Source: Actinomycetes bacterium
GTDB lineage: Bacteria; Actinomycetota; Acidimicrobiia; Acidimicrobiales; Palsa-688
Direction: 5' to 3'
DNA length: 14,764 nt
NCBI GenBank assembly: GCA_021811865.1
Contig: JAKAQB010000076.1
Span: 1 to 14,764, forward strand
The translations under genes were made by a program, and so were the position numbers. Positions 6,308 through 13,111 of the stretch are shown here, one piece after another. Each line of letters starts with the position of its first letter. Positions within the stretch are counted from its first letter, which is position 1. Under the pieces are notes generated by a model. That model did no database searches. It was not told where the DNA came from and worked only from the letters and a program-made list of their open reading frames with translations.

Positions 6308-7426
6308 TCAGAAGCGGATGATGCCCCGGATGTTGCGGCCGGCGTGCATGTCCTCGTAGCCCTTGGCGACGTCCTCGAGCCGGTACTCGGTGGTGATCAG
6401 CTCGTCGAGCTTCAACTGGCCCTCCTGGTACATCTGGATCTGCTGGAGGATGTGCCAGCTCGGGCTCGACGCCCCAAAGAGCGAGCCCTGGATGCGCTTC
6501 TGGAACAGCGTCAGCTCGGCGAGCGAGACCGGCAGGCCGACCTCGGTGGCGTCGCCGAGTCCGGTGACGACGACGGTGCCGGCCTTCCGGATGGCGCCGA
6601 ACGCCTGCCCCACGTGCTCGCCGCGCACCACCCCGACGGTCACGATCGCCGAGTCGGCGCCCTGCCCCTGGGTGACGCCACGGGCGAAGTCGGCCGCCTC
6701 GCCTATGTCGGCGAAGGCCTCGGTTGCGCCGAGCTTCATGGCCATGTCCCGCTTGAAGGCGACCGGGTCGACGGCTACCACGTGCGCAGCGCCGGCCAGG
6801 GCGGCGCCCTGCACGGCGTTGATGCCGATGCCGCCCACTCCCATGACGATCACGGTGTCGCCCGGGCGCACGTCCGCCGAGCGCACCGCCGAGCCGAATC
6901 CCGTGCCGACTCCGCAGCCGAGCAGGCACAGCTTGTCCAGCGGGAGGTCCTTGTCCACCTTCACCGCCGAGTCGACGTCCACGACCATGTGCTCGGAGAA
7001 CGTCCCGAGCCCGCACATCGCCCCAACGGGCTGCCCGTCGAGGGTGTGCACCTTGAAGCTCGACGGGTCGCGGAAGCGGGAGCCGCTCAGCAGGTGGATG
7101 CCGAGGTCGCAGAGGTTCTGCATGCCCGACGCGCACCACCGGCACTTGCCGCAGCCCGGGATGAAGGAGAACACGGCGTGGTCTCCCGCCGCCCAGCCCT
7201 CGGTGTGCTCGCCGACGGCCTCGATGACACCGCCGCCCTCGTGGCCGCCGAGGTACGGGTACAGCGGCACGGGCAGGTCACCGGTGGCGATGTGGTCGTC
7301 GGAGTGGCACAGCCCCGAAGCGACCATACGCACCAGCAGCTCCCCCTGCCGGGGATCGTCCACCTCCAAGTCGACCACCTCGTAGGCGCCGGGCGCCTTC
7401 GTGACGACAGCTCCGCGAGTTCTCAT
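6308..7426 (-). CDS. NDMA-dependent (mycofactocin-associated type) zinc alcohol dehydrogenase
   Basis: This 372-residue protein is a medium-chain zinc alcohol dehydrogenase of the NDMA-dependent class, in which the nicotinamide cofactor is held tightly and electrons are thought to leave through mycofactocin. It starts MRTRGAVVTKAPGAYEVVDL. Catalytic zinc ligands are Cys40 (GLCHSD), the GHE pair His62/Glu63 and Cys171 (LLGCGVGTG). The structural zinc site is Cys92, Cys95, Cys98 and Cys106 (GCGKCRWCASGMQNLC). The nucleotide fold carries GVGGIG (196-201) and a strand-ending Asp220, typical of NAD. The C terminus RNIRGIIRF matches the family. The ATG at 7426 is preceded by GGGGAGGA with a 6-nt spacer, which fixes the start. 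It follows the FAD/Fe-S oxidoreductase by 80 nt on the same strand. No mycofactocin gene is in the window, so cofactor dependence is by family similarity only. Confidence 0.9.
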   Translation of the reverse strand: MRTRGAVVTKAPGAYEVVDLEVDDPRQGELLVRMVASGLCHSDDHIATGDLPVPLYPYLGGHEGGGVIEAVGEHTEGWAAGDHAVFSFIPGCGKCRWCASGMQNLCDLGIHLLSGSRFRDPSSFKVHTLDGQPVGAMCGLGTFSEHMVVDVDSAVKVDKDLPLDKLCLLGCGVGTGFGSAVRSADVRPGDTVIVMGVGGIGINAVQGAALAGAAHVVAVDPVAFKRDMAMKLGATEAFADIGEAADFARGVTQGQGADSAIVTVGVVRGEHVGQAFGAIRKAGTVVVTGLGDATEVGLPVSLAELTLFQKRIQGSLFGASSPSWHILQQIQMYQEGQLKLDELITTEYRLEDVAKGYEDMHAGRNIRGIIRF

Positions 7427-7506
7427 GGCGTGTCCTCCCCGCTGTGATGGGTCCTCCCGGAGCGTATGGCGGGCGGCGCCGGCGCGTCGACCGCCCGGGG
7501 CGACCC

Positions 7507-10383
7507 TCAGCGCCCGGCGAGCAACTCGGCGAGGTGCCGGCCGCGGGTACCGCCCAGCTGCTCGGCCTGCGTGCGGCAGCTGAACCCGTCGGCGAGGAGC
7601 TCCGCCCCCTCCGGAGCGGCGGCGATGGCGGCCAGCAGCCCGTGGCGGGCGACGTCGACCGACACGTCGTAGTGGCCGGCCTCCATGCCGAAGTTGCCTG
7701 CCATCCCGCAGCACCCGGCGATCGGGCGCACCTCGGCGCCGGCGGCGCGGGCGACGGCGAGGTCGGCTTCGTAGCCCATGATCGCGTGGTGGTGGCAGTG
7801 CGGCTGTGCCAGCACCAACCGGCCGTCGAGGCGCCCGTCGAAGGCGGCGGGGAGCCGGCCCCCGCCGGCTTCGAGCAGCGCCTCGGCGAGCGTGCGGACC
7901 GCTCCGGCGACCACCCCCGCTGTGGCTTCATCGGGAAGGAGCTCGGTCAGCTCGGAGCGGAGGACCGCGGTGCACGACGGCTCCAACCCGACGACCGGCA
8001 CCCCGCCGGCAGCGAAGGGTGCCAGCACCTCGATGGTCCGTCGCAGCCGCCGCCGGGCGGCGCTCAGCTGGCCCGTCGTGATCCACGGCAGGCCGCAGCA
8101 CACGTCGGAGCCGGGTACCACCACCTCGTAGCCCGCCGCGGCCAGCACGCCGACGGCTGACTCGGCCACACCGGGCGAGAAGCCCCGAGTGAAGGTGTCC
8201 GCCCAGAGGACGACCTGGCCGGCCGGCGCCGGCGACGGGCCGGAGCCGCCGGCGAGGCTGGAGCCGCCGGCCGGGCCGGAGCCGCCGGCCGGGCCGGAGC
8301 CGCCGGCGAGCGCGGCGAGGCGGCGGGCGGACATGGGCGTCACGGCCAGCGGCGGCAGGGCGCGCCGGGCGTCGATGCCGGCGGCGGCCTTGGCCATATC
8401 GGACAGCCGGGGTGAGGCGAGCAATCGGTTGACGGCACGGATCACGCCGGGGCCCCCCCGGGCGGTGAGCGCCAGCCACGCCGGCAGCCAGCCGAGGCTG
8501 TAGTGGCTCGCCGGCCTGACCCGCCTCCGGTAGGCGTGGTGGAGCACCTCCGCCTTGTAGCTCGCCATGTCCACCGACACAGGGCAGTCCCGGGCGCAGG
8601 CGCGGCAGGCGAGGCACAGGTCGAGCGCGTCGTGGACCTCCGGGGACCGCCAGCCGCCGGCGACGAGCGCCCCGTTGGCCATCTCCTGTAGCACCCGGGC
8701 CCGGCCGCGGGTGGAGTCGCGCTCGTCGCGGGTCGCCACCCACGAGGGGCACATGAACCCGCCCGCTGCGGCGTTGTCCGCCCGGCACTTGCCGACCCCG
8801 ACGCAGCGGTGGGCGGCGGCGGTGAAGTCGCCGCCGTCGGCGAGGAGCGCCAAGCCGCCGGGCCTGCGCCCTCGGGGCAGCGGTGCCGCCTGCGGGCGGC
8901 GCAGGTCCACGTCGAGCGGTACAGGGTCCACCACCACCCCCGGGTTGAGGATGCCGTCGGGGTCGAACAGGGCCTTGAACCGCCGGAATGCGTCGATCGC
9001 CGCCGGCGAGTACATGAGGGCCAGCAGCTCACTGCGGGCCCGGCCGTCGCCGTGCTCACCCGACAGGGAGCCGCCGTAGCCGGTCACCAGCCGGGCGGCC
9101 TCCGCCAGGAACGGCCGGAGGCGGTCGGGGTGCTCGGCGAGCGGGAGGTCGATGCGCACGTGGATGCACCCGTCGCCGAAGTGGCCGTACAACAGCCCGT
9201 CGAGGCGGTGGCCGGCCAGCAGGGCGGTGAAGTCCCGGAGATAGGGCCCGAGCGACGCCGGCGGGACGGCGGCGTCCTCCCACGCCGGCCAGGCGGGCGC
9301 CCCCGACGGGGTGCGGCTGCCAAGGCCGGCGCCGTCGTCCCGGATCCGCCACAGGGCCGTGGCCTGCGTCCCCGCCGGCACGACCAGGGACTCCAGGGCG
9401 TCGCCGGCGGCGACCACCGCGCCGGCGCCGGCCTCGGCGCCGGCCGGCGTCTCGCCGGCGACCTCTACGAGCAGCCACGCCCCGCCGGCGGGCAGCGCCG
9501 GCACCGCCCGGCGCCCTCGCACCAGGTCCACGAGCCGGGCGTCGATGCCTTCGAGCGCAAGGGGCCGGAGGGGGAGCAGCCCGGCGACGGCGTCGGCGGC
9601 GGCGGCCATGTCGGGGTAGCCGAGCACGGCGAGGGCGGTCGAAGCCGGTGCCGGCACCAGGCGCACCTCGGCGCCGAGGACGATGGCGCACGTGCCTTCC
9701 GTGCCGACCAGCGCCCTCGCCAGGTTGCCGCCCCGCTCGGGCAGCAGGTGCTCGAGCGCGTAGCCCGATACCTGCCGGCCGAAGCGGCCGAGCTCGCCTG
9801 CGACGGGCCGCACGTGTCGCTCGACCAGCTCGGGCAGCTCCGCTGGCTCGTCGCCGCCCGGGCCGATCCGCAGGCGTCGGCCCCGGCCGTCGAGGACGTC
9901 GAGCGAGACGACGTTGGCCGCCGTCGTCCCGTACGACATGGCGTGGGCACCGCAAGCGTTGTTGCCGATCATCCCGCCGAGGGTGCAGCGGCTGTGGCTC
10001 GACGGGTCCGGCCCGAACCGCAGGCCGTGGCGCCCGGCGGCCGCCTGCAGGTCGTCGAGGACCGCGCCGGGCTCGACGCTGGCCGTGCGGGCCTCGGGGT
10101 CGACGGCGAGCACGCCGCCGAGGTGGCGGGAGAAGTCGAGCACCACCCCGGCGCCGACGGCGTTGCCGGCGATGGAGGTGCCGCCGCCCCGGGGCGTGAT
10201 GGGCACTCCCTCCTGGCGGCACAGCTCGGCGACCGCGAGGACGTCGTCGACATCCCGAGGAAAGACCACGCACCTCGGCACCACCCGATAGTTGGAGGCA
10301 TCCGAGCTGTACTCGGCTCGCCGTCGTGGCGAGCCGTCGGCGGCGTCGCCGACCATGCCCTGCAGCCGGGCGAGGAACGTCAC
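7507..10383 (-). CDS. FAD-linked and Fe-S-binding oxidoreductase, D-lactate/2-hydroxyacid dehydrogenase type (YdiJ-like)
   Basis: The 958-residue protein fuses a GlcD-like FAD domain to a GlpC/CCG-type Fe-S module; relatives oxidise D-2-hydroxyacids such as D-lactate or D-2-hydroxyglutarate. The FAD domain (about 30-490) shows PRGGGTSIAGNAVG, GGMIGNNACGAHAMSYG and LSGEHGDGRARSELL. Ferredoxin-like cysteines follow in GVGKCR to MCPS (about 525-545) and CLACRACARDCP (about 589-600). Two cysteine-rich blocks end the protein: DVCCGLPW (about 758) and GCCGMAGNFGMEAGHYDV (about 890). Between them lies a Gly-Ser-Pro-Ala linker from an 18-bp tandem repeat (about 691-714). The start is GTG at 10383, whose TG overlaps the TGA of the 52-aa gene upstream (GTGA), indicating translational coupling; a later ATG at residue 10 is an alternative. 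It probably forms an operon with the downstream alcohol dehydrogenase. The exact substrate cannot be read from the sequence. Confidence 0.93.
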   Translation of the reverse strand: MTFLARLQGMVGDAADGSPRRRAEYSSDASNYRVVPRCVVFPRDVDDVLAVAELCRQEGVPITPRGGGTSIAGNAVGAGVVLDFSRHLGGVLAVDPEARTASVEPGAVLDDLQAAAGRHGLRFGPDPSSHSRCTLGGMIGNNACGAHAMSYGTTAANVVSLDVLDGRGRRLRIGPGGDEPAELPELVERHVRPVAGELGRFGRQVSGYALEHLLPERGGNLARALVGTEGTCAIVLGAEVRLVPAPASTALAVLGYPDMAAAADAVAGLLPLRPLALEGIDARLVDLVRGRRAVPALPAGGAWLLVEVAGETPAGAEAGAGAVVAAGDALESLVVPAGTQATALWRIRDDGAGLGSRTPSGAPAWPAWEDAAVPPASLGPYLRDFTALLAGHRLDGLLYGHFGDGCIHVRIDLPLAEHPDRLRPFLAEAARLVTGYGGSLSGEHGDGRARSELLALMYSPAAIDAFRRFKALFDPDGILNPGVVVDPVPLDVDLRRPQAAPLPRGRRPGGLALLADGGDFTAAAHRCVGVGKCRADNAAAGGFMCPSWVATRDERDSTRGRARVLQEMANGALVAGGWRSPEVHDALDLCLACRACARDCPVSVDMASYKAEVLHHAYRRRVRPASHYSLGWLPAWLALTARGGPGVIRAVNRLLASPRLSDMAKAAAGIDARRALPPLAVTPMSARRLAALAGGSGPAGGSGPAGGSSLAGGSGPSPAPAGQVVLWADTFTRGFSPGVAESAVGVLAAAGYEVVVPGSDVCCGLPWITTGQLSAARRRLRRTIEVLAPFAAGGVPVVGLEPSCTAVLRSELTELLPDEATAGVVAGAVRTLAEALLEAGGGRLPAAFDGRLDGRLVLAQPHCHHHAIMGYEADLAVARAAGAEVRPIAGCCGMAGNFGMEAGHYDVSVDVARHGLLAAIAAAPEGAELLADGFSCRTQAEQLGGTRGRHLAELLAGR
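8242..8313. repeat. In-frame 18-bp tandem repeat, four copies, within the FAD/Fe-S oxidoreductase gene
   Basis: The plus-strand unit GGAGCCGCCGGCCGGGCC is present exactly at 8260-8277 and 8278-8295, flanked by two diverged copies at 8242-8259 and 8296-8313. On the coding strand it encodes GGSGPA-like hexapeptides. The period is a multiple of three, so copy number can change without breaking the frame. Confidence 0.9.
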
Positions 10384-10538
10384 CCCTTGGGTGTGAGGAT
10401 CTCTCGCACGAGCGGCTCGAAGTGCTCGAGCGGTTCGCTCCTGTAGTCGGGGTCGAAGCCCACCCGGTCGGGCACGAGGCGCTGCGTGTCGTTCATGTGG
10501 GTCATGATCACCGCCCAGTCCTCGGCCGTGGACGCCAT
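10380..10538 (-). CDS. Small conserved-looking protein of unknown function, 52 aa, coupled to the FAD/Fe-S oxidoreductase
   Basis: The product begins MASTAEDWAVIMTHMNDTQR and ends LVREILTPKG. It is soluble, mildly acidic, with no membrane segment, cysteine or recognised domain. I do not recognise it. Support that it is real: its TGA stop (10382-10380) shares two bases with the GTG start of the 958-aa oxidoreductase, and a TANNNT box, TACGCT (10551-10546), lies exactly 7 nt before its ATG. That spacing would place the transcription start on the A of the start codon, i.e. a leaderless mRNA, which is common in Actinobacteria. The frame is open further upstream, but that part is antisense to the DivIVA-family gene and of low-complexity composition. 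It may be an accessory factor of the oxidoreductase or serve mainly for coupled translation. The function is unknown. Confidence 0.65.
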   Translation of the reverse strand: MASTAEDWAVIMTHMNDTQRLVPDRVGFDPDYRSEPLEHFEPLVREILTPKG

Positions 10539-10545
10539 GGTCCCG

Positions 10546-10561
10546 AGCGTACCGCTACGCT
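10546..10561. promoter_or_regulatory. Divergent promoter core: AGCGTA-CCGC-TACGCT palindrome
   Basis: Positions 10546-10551 and 10556-10561 form a perfect 6-4-6 inverted repeat, so each strand carries a TACGCT (TANNNT) -10 hexamer. On the minus strand it is 7 nt before the 52-aa gene's ATG (leaderless arrangement). On the plus strand it would give a leader of about 52 nt before the DivIVA-family gene, which has GAGGTG near its start. No strong -35 is visible on either side. The palindrome could also be a shared operator. Confidence 0.5.
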
Positions 10562-10619
10562 TGCGCCGGGGAACGGGAGACCGGCGGGCTTTACGCGCGA
10601 CCAGCGAGGTGCACCGCCC

Positions 10620-11342
10620 ATGGCCATTGACCTTTCCCCGTCCCCCCGATTCACCCTGTCGCTTCGCGGCTACGACAAGGACGAAGTGGACGACTACCTC
10701 GAGTCCCTCGCCGCCCACGCCACCGATGCCGACGGCGCCCTCGACGGCGCAAGGGACCGCATCCGCCAGTTGGAGGCCGAAGTCCAGCGGCTATCGGCCC
10801 GGGTGGCCGAGCTCGAGGAAGTCGTCCGCCACGAGCCACCGCACACCGTCCGGGCGATCGGCGAACGGATCACGCTGATCCTCGAGGAGGCGGAAGCCGG
10901 AGCCGCCGACGCCCTCGCCCAGGCGCAGGCCCAGGCGGACTACATCGTCGAAGAGGCCCGCCAGGAGGCCGAGATCCTGCGCCGGCAGGCGGCCGCCGCC
11001 ACAGCCGAAGCCCGCGAGGTGAGGGAGAGCGCCCAACGCGTCGTCGAGGAGCAGCTCGAGCGGGCGCAGTCCGAGGCGCGGTCGCGCTCGGCGGCCATCG
11101 TCGCCGAGGCCGAGGCCCGGGCCCGGCGCCGGCAGGCCCAGATCGAGGGATGGGCCCAGGAGGTCATCGCCGCCACGCAGGCCGACCAGGCCCAGCTGTC
11201 CGAGGAGTTCGCTCAGGTGCGCAGGCGCCACGAGACCGAGCTGACCGGGCTCGTCACCCAGCGCGACGACGTGGTCGCCAACCTGCGCCACCTGCAGGCC
11301 GCTCTGGCCCAGGCGGTCGACCGGGTGGCGCCGAGCGAGTAG
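10620..11342 (+). CDS. DivIVA-domain coiled-coil protein
   Basis: DivIVA-family proteins bind curved membrane at poles and septa and organise growth and division in Actinobacteria. The 240-residue product has an N-terminal DivIVA-type segment RFTLSLRGYDKDEVDDYLESLA (about residues 10-31, with the typical GYD..EVD..L pattern). After it comes almost continuous Ala/Glu/Arg/Gln-rich coiled coil (about 40-230), resembling Wag31-like or DivIVA-like accessory proteins more than canonical DivIVA. There is no membrane segment. The ATG at 10620 follows GCGAGGTG at suitable distance and begins the DivIVA motif, so the much longer upstream frame is rejected. It is divergent from the 52-aa gene over a shared promoter region and ends 13 nt from the convergent PH-like gene. 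It could be a polar-growth factor or a general coiled-coil scaffold; the specific role is inferred. Confidence 0.85.
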   Translation: MAIDLSPSPRFTLSLRGYDKDEVDDYLESLAAHATDADGALDGARDRIRQLEAEVQRLSARVAELEEVVRHEPPHTVRAIGERITLILEEAEAGAADALAQAQAQADYIVEEARQEAEILRRQAAAATAEAREVRESAQRVVEEQLERAQSEARSRSAAIVAEAEARARRRQAQIEGWAQEVIAATQADQAQLSEEFAQVRRRHETELTGLVTQRDDVVANLRHLQAALAQAVDRVAPSE

Positions 11343-11355
11343 GCCGGGCGAGTAG

Positions 11356-11718
11356 TCAGGGGGCGATGCCGGCGGCCGCCGCGATCCTCGCCGCGACGGC
11401 CCCGGCGTCGACGCAGCTCACCACGATCCGCTCGAAAGCCTGGCCGTTGAGCTCGACGACCACGGCCGGCCCGCTGCCCCGCACGACGGTGAAGTCGTAG
11501 CCCGTGCCGTGGCGGCGCCGGCCCAGCGCCACCCAGCCCGGGACGGCGACGCCGTCGACGCGCCAGCCGCGCAGCTCCAACCAGGGGGTGGGCACGGCAC
11601 GGACCTGGCGAACTGCCCGCAACGGCAGGCGGAGGTCGGAGCGGCGGAAGGCGGAGAGGCGTTCGGGGCGGCGCATCGACACCAGGAGCTCCGTCGCGTC
11701 GGTCAACAACTCGGCCAC
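11356..11718 (-). CDS. Actinobacterial PH-like domain protein, function unknown
   Basis: The 120-residue product starts at GTG (MAELLTDATELLVSMRRPER) and has the layout of a small actinobacterial family: an N-terminal strand LLVSMRRPERLSAF, then DLRLPLRAVRQVRAVPTPW, an LRGWRVDG-VAVPGWVALGRRR stretch, GYDFTVVRGSGPAVVVELNG, and a final ERIVVSCVDAGAVAARI helix. This pattern is that of a bacterial PH-like beta-barrel capped by a helix. No catalytic residues or membrane segment are apparent. A TACCCT -10-like box (11733-11728) is 9 nt before the GTG, so the mRNA may be leaderless or nearly so. It converges on the DivIVA-family gene with a 13-nt gap and no visible hairpin. Family placement is by pattern memory and should be treated as moderate; the function is unknown. 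Confidence 0.75.
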   Translation of the reverse strand: MAELLTDATELLVSMRRPERLSAFRRSDLRLPLRAVRQVRAVPTPWLELRGWRVDGVAVPGWVALGRRRHGTGYDFTVVRGSGPAVVVELNGQAFERIVVSCVDAGAVAARIAAAAGIAP

Positions 11719-11727
11719 GGGTCACCC

Positions 11728-11733
11728 AGGGTA
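11728..11733 (-). promoter_or_regulatory. -10-like box TACCCT for the PH-like gene
   Basis: TACCCT on the minus strand (11733-11728) ends 9 nt before the GTG start. A convincing -35 is not seen. The spacing suggests a leaderless or very short-leader transcript. Confidence 0.35.
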
Positions 11734-11931
11734 GGTTGCGCCCCGTGCCCGAGCGCCCGGCGGGAGTCGCTCTTGGAGGCGCTCGCCGGCGAGCTCGCTC
11801 CCGACGCGGCGACGGCGTTGCCCCCCGACGTGACGAACCAGGTGTCCGGCGAGGACTTTCTCCCGAACATCTCCGGGTGCCGGCTACGACGCAGCCGAGG
11901 GTCGGCCCCGTGCAGCGGCAAGACTGACAGC

Positions 11932-12564
11932 GTGGACCACCTCACCGTCGTCGACCACCCCGCCGTCGCCCACCGCCTCGTCGAGCTGCGCGACGCCGAC
12001 ACCGAACCCGACCGCTTCCGCACTGTCCTGCAGGAGATCAGCACGCTGCTGGCGTTCGTGGCGCTCGCCGACCTGGCGTGCTCACCGGTCACCGTGTCGA
12101 CCCCCCTGGCCGCCGCCCCCGGCCGGCGGGTCTCGGAGGCAGCCCTCCTCGTCCCGGTGCTCCGGGCCGGCCTCGGCATGGTCCCGGGGGTGCAGTACGT
12201 GATCCCCCGCACCCAGGTCGCCCACCTCGGCATGCGCCGTGACGAGCAGACGCTCGACGCTGTGACCTACCTCGACGGGCTGCCCTCCGACCTCTCCGGC
12301 CGGCGGGTCGTCGTCCTCGACCCGATGCTCGCGACGGGCGGATCGCTCACCGAAGCCTGCCGTCTCATCCGCTCCCGGGGAGCGGCACGGGTCCAGGTGC
12401 TGTGCCTGGTGGCGTCGCGGCCGGGGATCGAGGCGTTCGGCCGGGCCCACCCCGAGGTCCCCGTCACCGCCGCCGCCCTCGACGACACCCTCAACGAGCG
12501 GGGCTACATCGTGCCCGGGCTGGGCGACGCCGGGGACCGCCTCTTCGGCCCGCCGCCGCGGTGA
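11932..12564 (+). CDS. upp: Uracil phosphoribosyltransferase
   Basis: Upp converts uracil and PRPP to UMP in the cytoplasmic pyrimidine salvage pathway. The 210-residue length is normal for the family. Landmarks in order are DHPAVAHRLVELRDADTEPDRFR (8-30), LVPVLRAGLGM (73-83), HLGMRRDEQTLDAV (98-111), the PRPP loop VVVLDPMLATGGS (126-138) and the uracil-binding C terminus NERGYIVPGLGDAGDRLFG (188-206). The GTG at 11932 was chosen because family members begin with a short VxVxxHP segment right after the start. The frame stays open upstream, but the translation there has no family resemblance. No strong ribosome binding site or promoter is evident in the 213 nt before it. A 19-bp tandem repeat and a 45-bp palindrome follow the stop codon, and the next gene, tRNA-Ser, is convergent. 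Confidence 0.97.
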   Translation: MDHLTVVDHPAVAHRLVELRDADTEPDRFRTVLQEISTLLAFVALADLACSPVTVSTPLAAAPGRRVSEAALLVPVLRAGLGMVPGVQYVIPRTQVAHLGMRRDEQTLDAVTYLDGLPSDLSGRRVVVLDPMLATGGSLTEACRLIRSRGAARVQVLCLVASRPGIEAFGRAHPEVPVTAAALDDTLNERGYIVPGLGDAGDRLFGPPPR

Positions 12565-12594
12565 GGATCCGCCGGCTCGGGTCCGTGGCCGGCG

Positions 12595-12661
12595 GTCGGG
12601 GCGGCTGGTGGCCGTCGGGGCGGTTGGTGGCCGTCGGGGCGGTTGGTGGCCGTCGGGGCGG
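12595..12661. repeat. Tandem repeat, 19-bp unit, about 3.5 copies, downstream of upp
   Basis: The unit GTCGGGGCGGTTGGTGGCC occurs at 12595-12613 (one change, C for T), 12614-12632 and 12633-12651, with a 10-bp partial copy at 12652-12661. A single diverged copy in the opposite orientation lies at 13112-13132, and a related 19-bp array lies at 3676-3723. Confidence 0.9.
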
Positions 12662-12693
12662 CTGTCTCGGAGGTTTCGGGAGCCGGAGGCGGA

Positions 12694-12738
12694 ACTGTGA
12701 GTGAAAAGTACACAGCCTGTGTCGTTTTCACTCACAGT
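12694..12738. repeat. Near-perfect 45-bp palindrome, relatively A/T-rich
   Basis: Centred on 12716, 20 of 22 base pairs are complementary. There is an outer 14-bp arm ACTGTGAGTGAAAA / TTTTCACTCACAGT (12694-12707 and 12725-12738), a 2-nt mismatch on each side, and an inner ACACAG / CTGTGT (12710-12715 and 12717-12722). It lies between convergent upp and tRNA-Ser. The A and T tracts are inside the stem, unlike a normal intrinsic terminator, so it may be a repeat element or protein-binding site as well as, or instead of, a terminator. Confidence 0.9.
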
Positions 12739-12771
12739 ACGGTGGCCGGCGCTGGCGTTGGCCTGACTGGC

Positions 12772-12863
12772 TGGCGGAGAGGGGGGGATTTGAACCCCCG
12801 GACCCGGTTTCCCAAGTCAACTCATTAGCAGTGAGTCCGATTCGGCCGCTCTCGCACCTCTCC
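12772..12863 (-). tRNA. tRNA-Ser, anticodon GCT, with encoded CCA
   Basis: On the minus strand the 7-bp acceptor stem is GGAGAGG (12863-12857) with CCTCTCC (12782-12776), then discriminator G (12775) and an encoded CCA (12774-12772). The anticodon arm is ACTCA-CTGCTAA-TGAGT, giving anticodon GCT, which reads AGC/AGT serine codons. A long class II variable arm and a T arm with GGGGG-TTCAAAT-CCCCC are present. The 92-nt length fits tRNA-Ser. It converges on upp. Confidence 0.97.
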
Positions 12864-12874
12864 TCGGAGCGCCC

Positions 12875-12903
12875 AGGGTAGTCGACGGACGGCGACGCGT
12901 CAG
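12875..12903 (-). promoter_or_regulatory. Promoter of tRNA-Ser
   Basis: On the minus strand CTGACG (12903-12898), a 17-nt spacer and TACCCT (12880-12875) form a good sigma-A type promoter. The -10 ends 11 nt before the mature 5' end of the tRNA, giving a short 5' leader for RNase P to remove. Confidence 0.6.
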
Positions 12904-13092
12904 CCCCAGAACGTGCGGTTCTGCTCCCGCGTGAAGCCGGGGAGGTACCAGGGGCCGAGGCCGCCTTTGCCGGTCGACCGCTCCGGGTCGAAGCAGGCCA
13001 TCACCTCCGTCCGGCCCCGACCCCGCGAACCGCTCCGCCGCCGCGACGAGGATGCGCTCCGCGGTGGGAGCGTCCTGGCCTTTCCTCGCCAC
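12900..13092 (-). pseudogene. Probable relic of a TetR-type regulator gene
   Basis: From a GTG at 13092 the minus strand reads MARKGQDAPTAERILVAAAE followed by RFAGSG, the typical opening helix of TetR regulators (TAxRILxAAxxxFAxxG). The expected helix-turn-helix never follows: the frame turns into Arg/Pro-rich sequence and runs into the tRNA-Ser gene, ending at 12817. In another frame of the same strand the translation is more protein-like, ending GGLGPWYLPGFTREQNRTFWG at the stop 12902-12900. I do not recognise that end. The picture suits a gene that has lost its middle by deletion and frameshift. A TAGACC box lies 7 nt before the GTG. The relic reading is an inference from a match of about 25 residues. 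Confidence 0.4.
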
Positions 13093-13111
13093 GGGGGAAG
13101 GTCTACCCCAT

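Noticed and set aside
10326..10619. Upstream extension of the DivIVA-family frame
   Set aside because: It runs antisense through the 52-aa gene and the oxidoreductase start. The ATG at 10620 has a ribosome binding site and directly precedes the DivIVA motif.
11509..11931. In-frame N-terminal extension of upp
   Set aside because: The extension has no resemblance to uracil phosphoribosyltransferases and partly overlaps the PH-like gene in antisense. The GTG at 11932 gives the normal family length.
12604..12611. GCTGGTGG, identical to the E. coli Chi site, in the 19-bp array
   Set aside because: Chi is specific to enterobacterial RecBCD; actinobacterial end-processing enzymes do not use it, and one such 8-mer is expected by chance here.
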